Shown here piece after piece: positions 11,432 to 23,294 of a stretch of DNA of 64,000 nt (within the stretch, counting starts at the first letter, position 1; every line of letters starts with the position of its first letter). The position numbers were made by a program, and so were the translations under genes. The stretch comes from Lactuca virosa (taxonomy: Eukaryota; Streptophyta; Magnoliopsida; Asterales; Asteraceae). Below the pieces are notes generated by a model. It searched no databases, was not told the origin of the DNA, and saw only the letters and a program-made list of their open reading frames with translations. The DNA lies in assembly GCA_928212115.1 (NCBI GenBank), contig CAKMRJ010003334.1:2468823-2532822 (forward strand). Reading direction: 5' to 3'.

Positions 11432-12550
11432 TCTTGAGACAAGGTGGAGGCATCCTTAAGAAGGAGTCTACATCAAGTAACCAACATCAGACAGTGTCTT
11501 TGTAAGGTTGCAGATGGGCATTTTACCGCGGCAGTGAAAGTGTTATGCTCATCGGGTGTTGCGCCATATAATGGTGATACTATTAAAGATTTTGAGGACA
11601 AACACCCTTTCAGGCCACCCCCATCCATGTCAAGCCCCATAATTTTTGAACCTCCCCTTGTAGCAGACTTTGAATGTGTATTTGGTTGCATCAAATCTTT
11701 CCCTAAAGGAACTTCTTGCAGGAGAGATGGCTTGAGGGATCAACACTTACTGGATGACCTTTGTGGAGAAGGTTTTGCTATTGCCACAAATATCATACGT
11801 GCTATCACTTAAGTGGTTAATTTATGGTTATTGGGAAGATGTCTGACCATTTTGGCAGAGTTTGTTGCATCCGCTCCTCTCACGCCTCTTCTTAAACCTG
11901 ACAACGGGATCCGTCCAATTGAAGTAGGCCTTATATGGAGACGTCTGGTTTCCAAGGTTGCCATGAAAGGCGTGGGTAAAGAAATGACCAAGTACCTTAA
12001 TGATTTTCAGTTCGGGGTTGGTGTGTCCGGGGGTGCTGAGGCTGTGTTACACAGTACCAATAGGGTGTTGAGTGAACACCATGTTGTTGGGTCTCTTGTA
12101 ATGCTGACAATGGATTTCTCGAATGTCTTTAACCTGGTGGATAGATTAGCATTGCTCCACGAGGTTAAGAGGATGTGCCCTTCTATTTCTTTGTGGGTGA
12201 ATTTTTTGTACGGGCAAGCAGCGAGACTTTATATCGGATACCAACATGTATGGTCTGCCATTGGGGTGCAGTAAGGCGACCCCTTGGGCCCTCCTTTTTT
12301 TGCCCTCGTTTGCACCCGCTTGTGCACAAGACTAAAGACAATTGTAAGCCCCTTCTCCATGCTTGGTATCTAGATGATGAGACTGTCATTGGGGATTCGG
12401 AGGAGGTGGCTATAGTGTTGAACATTATTCGGTTGAATGGTCCAGGCTTGGGTCTTGAGTTGAACATCAAGAAAAAATAGATTTTTGGCCCTCCTGTGAT
12501 GGTAGGAAGCTTCGTGCCGATTTATTCCCAACGGATATAGGGAGACATTC
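11432..12550 (+). pseudogene. Reverse-transcriptase-domain protein, N-terminal/RT part, broken
   Basis: Matches a plant family annotated as reverse transcriptase domain protein, probably non-LTR derived. Visible blocks are FVASAPLTPLLKPDNGIRPI, a DFQFGVG..GGAEA block, the catalytic palm motif A (MDFSNVFNLVD) and motif C (YLDD in WYLDDETVIGDS). It is inactivated by TAA at 11810 (within AIT-VVNLW) and by TAA at 12272 inside the usual GVQQGDPLGP motif, followed by a frame change near 12290 and a stop at 12478. The frame is cut at 12550 by the gypsy element. The rest of the same gene reappears at 17349. Confidence 0.85.
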
Positions 12551-12611
12551 TGTAACATCCGGATTCCCAGGTATGTTATTTTAATTATTTATTTTTGAAG
12601 ATCATTGATCT

Positions 12612-12710
12612 ACTCGAAGAGTTGGTGCTATAACTCGTCGAGTAGAAGCGGGGGTGGACACATGAGTTTAATGAACTACTCGACGAGTCCGAGAGTAAAC
12701 TTGTCGAGTA
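12612..12710. promoter_or_regulatory. Paired ACTCGNCGAGT palindromes upstream of LTR TATA
   Basis: Palindromes begin at 12612 and 12633 (21 bp apart) and at 12678 and 12699 (21 bp apart). The TATA-like CTATTTAAAG follows at 12751. More pairs lie downstream in the same LTR at 13312/13333 (21 bp) and 13445/13467 (22 bp). Confidence 0.75.
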
Positions 12711-12750
12711 AGCGCTGTAAGTGGAAACCATAGATCCGTGGGTTTGGGAC

Positions 12751-12760
12751 CTATTTAAAG
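12751..12760 (+). promoter_or_regulatory. LTR TATA box
   Basis: CTATTTAAAG followed by CTTATGGCCTC. The same core block occurs in the otherwise different LTR at 38758 (position 39867). Confidence 0.6.
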
Positions 12761-14271
12761 GCACTTATGGCCTCATTTGCGACCACAACTCACTAAGAAG
12801 AAACCCTAATCGCCCCCTTGAGCTTGTGAAAGATTTTTGAGCCTTACTTGAGATCTGTGAGTGCATTTTGGTAGAGGAAAGGAATATTCCAAGCAAAGAT
12901 TGTGAAGAGACTGATAGATCTACTGCTTATACGTCCAAGAGCTTCTATTAGATGTATCAAGTTCGAACCTTTCTCTTTTATTTGAGTAGATCTCTCATTT
13001 GGAAAAATAGGGCTTCTTTTCTTTATATTTTGGGACTTTGAGGATTTGGGGTTCATGAGGAGGCTTGAACTCCAGATCTGGACCTTAGGAGGTCTCTAGC
13101 ATCTAAAGGTTCCTACTTTATTCAGCCTTGATGGAATTTATGAGTGAAAAAACCCATTTAGATCATGTTCTTGGCATTTCATGCCCAAAATGCCATGCAT
13201 GGACGTAAAGTCTATGACTTTACGTGGTAAATGAGCCCTGAGAGTATGGATATGGAGTTTGGGAAAGTATCCTGCCTTAAAGTCGTCTGAATGCAAGTTG
13301 AGGCTGAATGGACTCGCCGAGTTGATGAACCGACTCGGCGAGTAGATTAGGGTTGTCCTGATTAGCTGGATCAGGCGAGAGCTCGGCGAGTTAGGGGTTG
13401 ACTCAACGGGCTGGACCTTCATGAGATTGTCGAGAATCGATGGGACTCGACGAGTCGCACGAGTGCACTCGACGAGTCTGGTCAATTTGGACTATTGACT
13501 GGAATTAACTTCTATTGACTTAGGGGTTGGTCAAATGAGTGATGAGGGTCAGGAAGGGGTAAAATGGTCTTTTACCCATTTCTAAGACTAGAGTGTAAGA
13601 GAGAGCAACGTTTGGTGTAATTGAGTATATGGAGAGAATTAATTAGAAATATTATCCTTGTGATAGGCCGAGGCTAGATTGAGGATTCCGAGCACGAGAC
13701 TTTTACTTACCAGCTTACGAGGTGAGTCTTCTCACTATACGTTACCTAGAGTGGTATTTATGCGTGACCAGAGGGTCTTATGTGATTATTTGAGTACCGT
13801 GATATTATTGCATTATGTCGGTGTGATTTATGTCATGTGTTATTCAAAGTTAGGACCGGAGGGTCCACAGAGTTAGGGCCCGAGGGTCCACAGAGTTAGG
13901 ACGGGAAGGTCCATCAGAGTTGTGGGATTGTAGGGTCCCACTGAGACACATAGACGGGAGGGTATGACAGAGTTATAGCCTCGAGTGGCTAATATGTTGT
14001 ATGTGGTATTTTGGGGAACTCACTAAGCTTCATGCTTACCGTGTTATGTGTTATGTGTTTCAGGTACTTCTGATGATCGCGGGAAGGCCCCGGCTTGATT
14101 GTACACACACTCGCTTGGAGATTTACTTTGGAGGATCCTGATTTATGTGAAAAACAACTTTTGCGAAATAAATTGTACTAATATTGACACTTGTGATTCT
14201 TGGGGGATATGACATGTGATATTATGTTTGAAACGAAAAATTTGGTTTGAAAATTTTACGTCGTTACAAGT

Positions 14272-14284
14272 TGGTATCAGAGCC
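14272..14284 (+). other. Primer-binding site (tRNA-iMet type)
   Basis: TGGTATCAGAGCC three bases after the LTR end, complementary to the 3' end of plant initiator methionine tRNA. Confidence 0.9.
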
Positions 14285-14872
14285 TTGGTTTGAGGGATTC
14301 GGATGCACCTTCGGGTATATCTGGACTCAGACTAAGGATTTGAGAAAACATTTTCAAAAGAAAACGATTTTTCTAAAAACGAGCAAGAGTTCTAAGAGAA
14401 TAACGAGAAAGAGCAGTGTGTACAATCAGCCAGAGCCTGAACGGTGATTTCCAAAAATACCCTTACTTTCTGTGTTAGGAGATATTATGAGATATATTAT
14501 GCATGCTAGAGAGTAGGCTAGGTACTTCATAGTTTCATACTAGAGTGGCCTGATCTATGATGCTTTAGCCTAAGAGTTACTGCTACTTGTGATTTGCTTT
14601 AGGAAGAGTGTGTAGCAGAAATGAGCTTATGAGAGTAGTCTGTGTTCGGCGAGATATAGAGTACTTGTGATCTGGAATCCTAGGAGGAGGACTTAGGGTG
14701 ATTACAGATGTGGTGTGGAAGGTAGTATTGGGCCCGTACTACTGGAAGCACCGGGTCTGTGAGCAGTCTAAGTAAGAATCCTTGGGACGTTAAGGAACAA
14801 GTAGGGGAGTGATCGAGTGTGAGAATACTCGAGCGAGTCTCTGATTATTTGGTGTTGTATTTCAGAGACATC

Positions 14873-16040
14873 ATGGTGGGTACGCGCCACAACCCGGGAG
14901 GCAGTGGTACCAGTGACGATGAGATTCGGAGGATGATTCATAAGGAGGTAGCCGCAGCAATCCGAGCAGAGATCCCTGAGATGTTTGGGTCTATCAATAC
15001 CACCCTAATTGAGACATTTGATGAACGATACGCTGCTGTCACTCAGGCTGCTGTTGCTACTGTCGCTGCTGCTAGGCCACAGGAGGGTGACTCGTTGTTG
15101 TTCCGGGAGTTCAGCAACACGAAGCCACCAGAGTTTGATGGGATGCAGGATCCGATTACTGCGATGAGATGGATTTCTGATATCGAGGGGTGTTTCTACA
15201 CTTGTTCTTGTCCAGAGTACTTGAGGGTACGGTTCGCGCTGAACCAGCTTCACTTGGGAGCGAAGGATTGGTGGAAGTTTGTGACAGCTCATTTTACTCC
15301 TGCAGAGCACACTGCCGTGACTTGGGAGATGTTTACTATGATGTTTCGAGATGAGTATGTTCCCCCGGTGGACAGGGAACGGTTGGCCCAGGAGTTCCTA
15401 TCCCTCAAGCAGAGGACAGAGTCTGTGACAGTGATTACGAGGATGTCTCATGAGAGGGCGTTATTCTGCCTTGAGCACGTGTCTACCGAGCAGGCACGTA
15501 TGAGTCGGTATTTGAGCATTCTGAGGAGGGATATTCGTGAGCTCGTGTCGAACTCGTCTTATCAGTCATTTGCTGAGCTTCAGGCAAATGCCCGAAAGAG
15601 GGAGATTGAGCTGGAGACTCAGGCCAGGGAGGAGGCAGAGTCCCAAGGGAGAGACCGGCGGCCGACACAGTCTCAGCCGGCAGCCAAGCGGGCTAAGCTC
15701 GCAGATTCGAGATCAGGAGGCCAGAAGGGTCGCACTTGTGGAAAGTGCGGCAAGGGTCATGAAGGAATATGTCGAACAGGGTCTTGCTACAAGTGTGGCA
15801 AGGAGGGGCACATGGCGAAGGACTGCCCCAAGGGATTTGCAGTCTGCTTTCACTGCAACCAGACTGGCCATCGGAAGGCCGAGTGCCCGCAACTGCTTCA
15901 GGGATCAACGCAGGGAGCTGCACCTGCTGCTATTCGAGCTACAGAGAGTCGGCCAGCTAAGGCTGAGGCACCGAAGGCTCGCGGGAGAGCCTTTCAGTTG
16001 ACAGCGGAGGAGGTCCGCGTAGCGCCCGATGTCGTGGCTG
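14873..16040 (+). CDS. gag: gypsy Gag polyprotein
   Basis: Starts at ATG 14873 (MVGTRHNPGG). An upstream in-frame non-ATG stretch is not counted. The order is a short N-terminus, a retrotransposon gag capsid domain (PPEFDGM..AMRWISDIEG..W..F...F..EY.P), an arginine/glutamate-rich linker, and zinc knuckles near residues 320-345 (CYKCGKEGHMAKDC, CFHCNQTGHRKAEC) with a related CGKCGKGHEGIC before them. The frame is open to a TAA at 16067. The sequence after 16040 is non-conserved and T-rich, and it fits a GT-AG intron joining Gag to protease at 16101. Gag itself looks undamaged. Confidence 0.85.
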
Positions 16041-16100
16041 GTGTGTATTCTTTTGTTATCCTATTCTAAGTTATTTGTGCTTATATTGTGGTATGTGTAG
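16041..16100 (+). other. Candidate 60-bp GT-AG intron between gag and protease
   Basis: Starts GTGTGTATTC and ends GTATGTGTAG. It is strongly T-rich against GC-rich flanks, with a branch-point-like TTCTAAG about 33 nt before the acceptor. Removing it restores the family-typical junction (VVAG then TFLVS..PALVLFDSGAS) in frame. If retained it adds 20 codons including TAA at 16067, ending translation at Gag. It could instead be an insertion that only looks like an intron. Confidence 0.55.
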
Positions 16101-16897
16101 GTACTTTTCTTGTGAGTTTTGTACCTGCCTTAGTGTTATTTGACTCGGGTGCGAGTCGATCATTCGTGTCATTAGCGTTTAGTCACCACATCAGTATCAC
16201 ACGTGAGTCGTTGATTCGACCTCTGAGAGTTTCTATAGCCGATGAGCGTGCGGTGTTTGCCACTGATGTGATCTGGGGATGTGTACTCGAGATTTTTGGT
16301 GTTGAGTTTCCGATAGACCTGGTACCGATCGCGATGGGTGACGTCTGTGTCATTGTGGGCATTGACTGGTTGAGCCGGTATGGAGCGGTAATTGACTGCG
16401 AGCGTTACATGGTGACCATACGAGACCCTAGTGGGGGAATTCTTACAGTATATGGCGAGGGTACCCGATCTGGAGAAGCTTTCTGCTCTGCTGCCCGAGC
16501 GAGACAGAGTTTACAACAGGGTTGCATGGCTTTTCTGGCGTATGTGATGGATACGCGGGTTACTGCTGAGAGACCGAGTTCTATTGCTGAGGTTCCGATA
16601 ATGAGTGAATTCCCAGATGTTTTTCCCGAGGAGTTACCGGGTGTGCCTCCCGAGAGGCAGGTGGAGTTCCGGATTGATCTGGTTCCGGGAGCGGCGCCTA
16701 TTGCCAGGGCACCTTATCGCCTTGAACCGACCGAGATGCAGGAGTTATCCTCGCAACTTCAGGAGCTGTTGGGGAAAGGTTTTATTCGACCAAGTAGCTC
16801 GCCTTGGGGAGCACCGATCCTTTTTGTTAAGAAAATGTTAAGAAAAAGGATGGTTCACACCGGCTGTGCATTGATTACCGGGAGTCGAACAAGCTGA
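16101..16897 (+). pseudogene. gypsy protease and RT start, truncated
   Basis: The aspartic protease (LFDSGASRSFVS at the N-terminus, then IVGIDWLSRYGAVIDC) is followed by the RT N-terminus (FPDVFPEELPGVPP, APYRLEPTEM, GFIRPSSSPWGAPILFVKK). An 11-bp tandem duplication (GTTAAGAAAAT at 16826-16836, repeated at 16837-16847) shifts the frame. The conserved CIDYRE segment then follows in another frame and ends at 16897, where LTR sequence begins. Confidence 0.88.
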
Positions 16898-17348
16898 CGG
16901 TCAATTTGGACTATTGACTGGAATTAACTTCTGTTGACTTAGAGGTTGGTCAGATGAGTGATGAGGGTCAGGAAAGGGTAAAATGGTCTTTTACCCATTT
17001 CTAAGACTAGAGTGTAAGAGAGAACAACGTTTGGTGAAATTAAGTATATGGAGAGAATTAATTAGAAATATTATCCTTGTGATAGGCCGAGGCTAGATCG
17101 AGGATTCCGAGCACGAGACTTTTACTTACCAGCTTACGAGGTGAGTCTTCTCATTATACGTTACCTAGAGTGGTATCTATGTGTGACCAGAGGGTCTTAT
17201 GTGATTATTTGAGTACTGTGATATTACTGCATTATGTCGGTGTGATTTATGTTATGTGTTATTCAGAGTTTACAGAGTTAGGACCGGAGGGTCCACAGAG
17301 TTAGGGCCGGAGGGTCCACAGAGTTAGGACGGGAAGGTCCATCAGAGT
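16898..17348 (+). repeat. 3' LTR fragment, both ends deleted
   Basis: Aligns with 5' LTR positions about 13481-13930 with a few substitutions and an altered copy number of the GAGTTAGGACCGGAGGGTCC repeat. The left junction shares GGTCAA between pol and LTR, suggesting microhomology-mediated deletion. The right junction enters the RT-domain pseudogene directly. Confidence 0.88.
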
Positions 17349-18108
17349 TGAGTTCGACATGACTGTTAGACAGAAAGCAGTCTTTGAGTGTCTTCGGGTA
17401 CCTCATGCTTAGGATTTTCTGCTAACTATCCAAATTGATGGCCTTGGCCAACATATGTCTCCTGTGGAGTACCGGACTATCCTTCGTTACTGCCTTATGA
17501 TTCATCTATTCCTAATTAACGAGATATGCCTAGTTTGCCGCAAGGCATGTTTGGATACCTTTGGGGAACATGCGATTCATTGTAGAGAGCTCACCAGTTT
17601 CAAGTACAGACATGATGTGGTTAGGGATGTTCTATTTGATGCTTGTCGGGGTGCTGATATTTCTGCGTAGAAAGAAGCGCCAGTGAACTTTTTGACGGAC
17701 CCGCAGTATGGAAGATCCACACTTAGACCGACTGACATTTTGGTATTTGGATATGTAGGAGGGAAGCACGTGTGTGTGGATCTTACTGGGGTCTATCCTC
17801 TCGTTGTTTTGAGGAGCGGGGGTTTCACAGCAGGGCATGCCGCTTTGAAAGCCGCTGCGTGCAAAGTGGCAAAGCACGAGAATGCATGTATAGAAAATCA
17901 ACATGTGTTTGTACCTTTTGCATTTGATACATTTGGTTTTCTCACACCAGAGGCGGTGAAACTCTTCAACAGAGTCCAACAGATCATGCATTCTAATGTC
18001 GTATCTTCTAGATCCACAGATGTTGTTTTCAAAAGAATTAGTTTTGCCATCCAGAAAGGGCTAGCGGCGCAGCTTGTTGCTCGTTTGCCTTCCATCAATA
18101 TGTATTGA
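17349..18108 (+). pseudogene. Reverse-transcriptase-domain protein, C-terminal part
   Basis: Continues the pseudogene broken at 12550. It begins FDMTVRQKAVFECL, runs through a Cys/His cluster (CLVCRKACL..GEHAIHC) and ends at the family-typical AIQKGLAAQLVARLPS followed by TGA. Stops at about 17411 and 17668 (TAG) interrupt it. The segment between the RT domain and this part is missing, so excising the gypsy element would not rebuild a gene. Confidence 0.82.
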
Positions 18109-18289
18109 ACTATATTAGTCGAATTAATACAATTATAATTATTAAAATCCATTAAATTTTAAAAAATCTTGATTTGCTTAACCAACAACCAATTATGCAA
18201 ATTAAAAAATTAGGATAATACCACAAAATAGTTATCACGTTTTATAATAGTTTCATTTAGAATAATCATCTTTTTTTAAATAAATTTAA

Positions 18290-19749
18290 GACAAAATTGC
18301 AAAAATGGTCCCTGTGGTATGCATTTTTTTGGAGTTTTAGTCAAAACCCCGACTTTTTTGGATTGGTGGTCATTTTGAGCTACTTTGCTTGCAGTTTTGG
18401 TCATTGTCCAAACTAAAAAGACTATTATACCCTTAATGAATTTATTTTTCATTTTTCTTTCACCTTTTAATATTATTATTATTATTAAATATAAAAGTGG
18501 GCCCACTTATCCCCTCTCTCTTTCTCTCTCTCCCGTGACCCCACCTTTTTCCCCTATAAACCATTTTCCCCGTCTCTCACCCGGTTCTTGAATTTTTGTT
18601 CATGCTATTTCCCTTCCCTTACCCGATGAACCTCGATAATCACTCCATTGTCGGGAAATTGACCATCTCCTCCATTGAAACACTTAGACCAAACTACCGC
18701 AATGAAACCCACCTATAATATCAAGATTTAGGGTTTGGTTATCGACAGAGAAGAAGAAAAAAGGGACGACAACGATGTTGTTAGGTTTACTGGCAGGTGA
18801 TGGTGATGTTCGTCGTTGACGGATGTCAGCGATGATCTATTTTTCATTTTTGGAAATCAATTCACATGGAAATCAATTCACAGGTTTGCACTTTAACATA
18901 CACCGACACACACACATGAACATTCAGTGTTCTGGGTCTGATCTTCAAGAACAACAGATGAAATTGATTGAGAAGTTGAAGACATATCAGGGGAAAAAAA
19001 CGATTTCGAATCTGTCAAGATTTAACCACGTCGATCTCTCAAGATCCAATCGCGGTAAGCCCTAATGCAATATGAAATCAATTTCGAATCTTAAATTGAT
19101 TTTACGTGTGAAATCGAACCATGGATATCCTTTCTTTATCTTAGCTGGATCGATTAATAGGTGTGTTTGTATGTGTCTTTCTTCTTTCTTTGTGAAATTG
19201 ATAAGTAGGTCTCAAGTTGAGGTGGTTACACAGTCATGAGGAGGGGTGCCGACAGAAGGCTATCCCTGGAGCCTTCATTCCCTTTCTGTTGTGATCGGCA
19301 GAAAAACGTAAAAAAGGATGGAAGTCTTCGATCCTCTGTTGATCCGAGAAGAAGGAAGCATTAACGGAGGCGACATTTGGTGGCGACGGATGTGTTGGTG
19401 GTGACGATGGTAGCCCCTTAGCTCGCCAGTGGAGTTGTTGTTCTTGATGGTCACCGGAAATGCATCCACCTCCGATGGTGTTTTTACAATAAAAATGAAG
19501 AAGAAAAGGAAGAAATAAAACTGAGAGACAGAGAGAGGTGTGCCCCATAATTTTTATTAATAAAACATTAAATTAAATAGAAAAAATCATAAAAAATGTA
19601 TGAGAAAGGCATTTTAGTCTTTTCAGTTTTCTGGGGGACCAAAAACGCAACGAAACTAGCTTAAAAGGACCACCAATCCAAAAAAATCGTGGTTTGGACT
19701 AAAACCCCAAAAAAATGCATCCCACAGAGACCATTTTTGCAATTTTGTC
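18290..19749. mobile_element. MULE (Mutator-like), non-autonomous, with 9-bp TSD
   Basis: Terminal inverted repeats of about 135-145 bp, with outer ends GACAAAATTGCAAAAATGGT and its inverse, cover about 18290-18425 and 19606-19749. The flanking TAAATTTAA (18281-18289 and 19750-19758) is a perfect 9-bp duplication, the hallmark of Mutator-type insertion. The interior (18490-19550) has no transposase. It is C/T-rich, with an AGGGTTTGG word and short open frames on both strands that match nothing I recognise. Capture of host sequence is possible but unproven. Confidence 0.9.
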
Positions 19750-19758
19750 TAAATTTAA

Positions 19759-20063
19759 GTAATTAAACTTTAATTATGTTAGTAAAAAATTACATCCTCC
19801 TTAATAAATGAAGGTTTTTTGCCACATGTCAATCTCTCATGAGTTTTGACACTTGTCATTTTGTGGTATTTTTTAAATAAATATTATACACTTGTTAATT
19901 TTTGGTTTGTTTCATTTTTTAAAATTAAAATCATATACTTATATATGTAAAGTATTAAATATTATATATATGATATTAAATTGCAATAAATGTTTCTTCC
20001 ATTCTTATTTTAAAGTTGTACATTAAAACATATTTTCTGTTTATACTTTAATTTAATGTTTAA
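19759..20063. other. AT-rich spacer between MULE and Helitron
   Basis: About 300 bp of A/T-rich DNA with no supported gene or repeat. Confidence 0.6.
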
Positions 20064-20269
20064 CTAGAGGGGTTACCCGCGCGTTGCACGGGACAGAATG
20101 TGTTTGTTTTCTGAGACAAATAAGGAAGTACGTTGCATAAATTGGTATCCAAATTAAAGTATGTTGCTATTCTGTGTAATTTGCCATCAATCGGATGGTG
20201 GAAATGTAAGCAGAAATTGATTACTTAATTGGTCATTGTGGAAGAATTATTTTATATAATGGTTACTTT

Positions 20270-20560
20270 TGATAAAAAGATTACAGAGTTGGTTCCTATG
20301 ATACAAAAACATTACCAAAATGGTACGTTTGTAGAAAAATATTACAAAAATGGTTTGTTTACATAAAAATATTACAGAAATAGTCCATGTACACAAAAAT
20401 ACCACAAAAATGACAACTGTGGTAGAGAAACATTACCGAATTTCTCTCTGTGGCATAAAAACATTACAAAATGGTCTTTGCTGCAGAAAATGTTTACATA
20501 ATTGGTCCTTCTGTAGAAAAACATTACAAAATTGGTCCATGTACTAGAAAAGATTAGAGA
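20270..20560. repeat. Degenerate minisatellite, unit about 40 bp
   Basis: Seven or so copies of a unit like GAAAAACATTACAAAATTGG followed by TCC and a variable spacer (visible at about 20312, 20336, 20367, 20431, 20458, 20515). It lies inside the Helitron near its 3' end. Confidence 0.75.
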
Positions 20561-23290
20561 ATTATATTTTTATATCTTGTACTTAGCTCATTATTGGACT
20601 AAATGTAATAAATAGGTCTATGATATACATTGCAAATTTACCTTTTTGCCATTTTGCAAAACTAAATACTTACAAAAACTTATCAACAAAAATGATTACT
20701 GTTAGAATCAAATCCCTGCAACACATTTTGCTAATCCTATATAACCTTGATAGAATTGCATGAAGAAAGTAATTGACATGATTAAAAAAAGACTAATTTA
20801 TTAAAGATAATTACCAATTTAGCATACCAGGGGTAGGATAGTCCCTTGAAATTACAATTGATCTTCGGGGTTCATTTCAGAAAGCAATTGTCTCCTTTAA
20901 CAGTTACCTGATTTCAACACACAATTGGGCATTCGTTAATTTTAATACATGCTTGCAGACATAGGATAATGAAATGTACTTTTATTTATTTCTATTACAA
21001 AAACAGTAACGTAATTTCCATGCCAACTCCTCATGTTAAAATTGATGAATATTATGGAATTTGGGTTTTTGAATGCAAGGGTAAAATGGTGATTTTGTCT
21101 GACTATAATAGTTTATTCAGTCTAGAAAACAACAAAAAACCTTTGGTAACTTTTTAATTTTTTATGTCGGTTTAATTTCTTTACCAACTATAAGGTCAGT
21201 TTAATCATGCCGGACTAAATGGGGAAAAAAAGAATTATTGTTGAGTGTAAAAAAGAAGACCTGTTACCTGTTGCAGAGTATATTGAGAAAAAAAACCAAA
21301 AAATATTAGCATGCTCCCATAGGTTTGATGATTCCTGCAGACTCCTGAAGTGAGTGGATGGTTAATATTTTAACATTAAAAATGTGGTAGAAAAATCAAA
21401 TGAAGCACTTACCTAAAGATATTTTGGAGTAGAAGTATACTTACCTAATTGTTGAGATACAAAAAGCCTCGTCATCCCATCCATTTTAATTTGTCATTGT
21501 TCAAGTGACTGAAGTTTTCCTGACACAATTTAAAAAAAAAAAGAAGAAAAAAAAAGAACTCGTTCACAACCTTCATGTTTTTCCTCGAAAAACCATTCCT
21601 GCAACAAAACCAATTTCATATGTAAGTAATTTAATTTATAGAATGATTTTGATTAAATCGGATACACCAAAAAAAAAAAAAATCTTGCCTGTTTAATTTT
21701 AGACAACTCTGTGAACAAATCATCAGGATTCAATCAAGTGGTGTGTACCCCTGAATATAGAATGAAAATGGAAGTGGTCTTGAAAGTTGAAGATCAAAAT
21801 GAACATGGGAACATCCGGATAATAGAAAACCCTCTAACACGGAAGCATATTTATTAGTGGTTTTACCAAAACAATAGAAGATGATACCCTTTATGCTTTG
21901 TTAACTACATCAGTCACGTAATTACAGAGAATTAGAAGTTTTTACCTTTTCTTTGAAGGACCTAATTATAGCAGTGTCATTCAAATGCTGAACAACCGAA
22001 TGCTATAACAATGTAGATTTTTCAAAGTACAACGCCTTAATAAGGGAAAGAGCAATGATTTAATAGAAAGGAAAGAAATTATAATGCCATAATGAACCAA
22101 TAAAAGAAAGTATGTTGCTATCTCTTGCAGTATAACCCTATGGATGCCATTTCGATGCAGATACTTGTTATCGGGAAAAAAAGAAATTAAAAAAAAATAG
22201 AAAAAATTTTAAAAACAAACTATAACCTTATACTTGGGACATTATTGTAAAGTATGATGATAATAAATTTTTATACAAAAGAGGGATAAGATAGAAAGGC
22301 TTACATATGTTTAACATCTTCAAGGCCTACAGGGCCAGACCGACTCAAACCAGGGGTAATTCTGACTTTTGTCAAATCTATTTCTAATTTGTTTGATGTA
22401 GATAAGTATCCATCGTCACCTTCAGCATCATCTTCACCCACATGTCGATGTCCAAATAAAGAAAACCTGTAGTGAGTTTAGCTAAAACCAAATCCAAAGT
22501 CCAAACCACATAAATTACTTTTTTTGTTTGCCAAAGCCATAACAACATAAGGAGTAGAAGAAGGGTCACCTGATCCATTGCTGAAAAGAACCCCATATGG
22601 TTTCATTTTAAGTGTCTTGGATTTACAGTAAACGATGCCACATACTGCTATTGATGCTAAAGTCTGCAATGTTGGTAAAGTTCCCTTTGTATCATATCTA
22701 TCTCCTGCATACTACCTAACAATCTACATAAAATGAAGATTTATTATCAACAAAATCTCAAAAGTAATGTGATTGAATCAGAAAATGTAACATAACATGA
22801 AGGATGAATAATAAGAATCAAGGAGATTGAGAAAGGAAAATTGAAGAAAGTATTGACATATCATCTGATTTGAGATATTAACGATAAAATAGTTACAGCT
22901 ATATCATCCGCCTTTTTCTTTGGCTTATAATCAATAACCATATGCAAACATTCATAATTAGGAGACCTCCAAAAGGTTTTAAGTACCTACCAATGCAGGA
23001 TTTTCACAGGTTAGAATTTGGTTGCAAACGAAAAGGTTTAAATACCATCTGTCGTATTAAATCAAAATAGGAAAACATGAGAGAAAAGAAAGGAAAAAGA
23101 CTGAAACCATTCAAGTTACATATGTTTAGAATTCGAAATCAAATTAGGAATATTTTGGGAAGAACAGGTCTCTTAAACTATCCAAATGCAGAACAAAAAA
23201 CAATCAATACACTTCCCAAAAGCTGGCACAATCAGAACTTCATAATTGTCAATAAAACATAAACCCTAAACTTATAGAATGACAAAATGA
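20561..23290. other. Helitron interior without recognisable gene
   Basis: AT-rich with several A-runs. A minus-strand open stretch at about 22478-22669 looks moderately coding-like but I cannot assign it to a family. Nothing else is supported. Confidence 0.4.
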
Positions 23291-23294
23291 AAGA

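Larger units (their letters stand above)
12551..14268 (+). repeat. 5' LTR, 1718 bp
   Basis: Starts TGTAACATCC and ends GTCGTTACA, three bases before the primer-binding site. Within it are paired ACTCG-CGAGT palindromes, a TATA box and a 23-27 bp tandem repeat (GAGTTAGGACCGGAGGGTCC type) at about 13847-13935. Confidence 0.9.
12551..17348 (+). mobile_element. Ty3/gypsy (Tekay-like) element interrupting the RT-domain pseudogene, truncated
   Basis: Order: complete 5' LTR, iMet-type primer site, gag with zinc knuckles, protease, start of RT, then an abrupt jump into LTR sequence at about 16898 and another jump back to the host pseudogene at 17349. The integrase, most of the RT, both ends of the 3' LTR and some 200-250 codons of the interrupted gene are missing. 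No TSD can remain, because the right border is a deletion and not an integration edge. The two LTR copies are still very similar where they overlap, so the deletions are probably fairly recent. Confidence 0.88.

Noticed and set aside
15537..16001. 154-codon frame inside gypsy gag
   Set aside because: It is an alternate-frame shadow of the zinc-knuckle region of gag.
20270..20560. Regularly spaced repeats as a CRISPR array
   Set aside because: The units are degenerate, spacers are part of the repeat, and the context is a plant Helitron.
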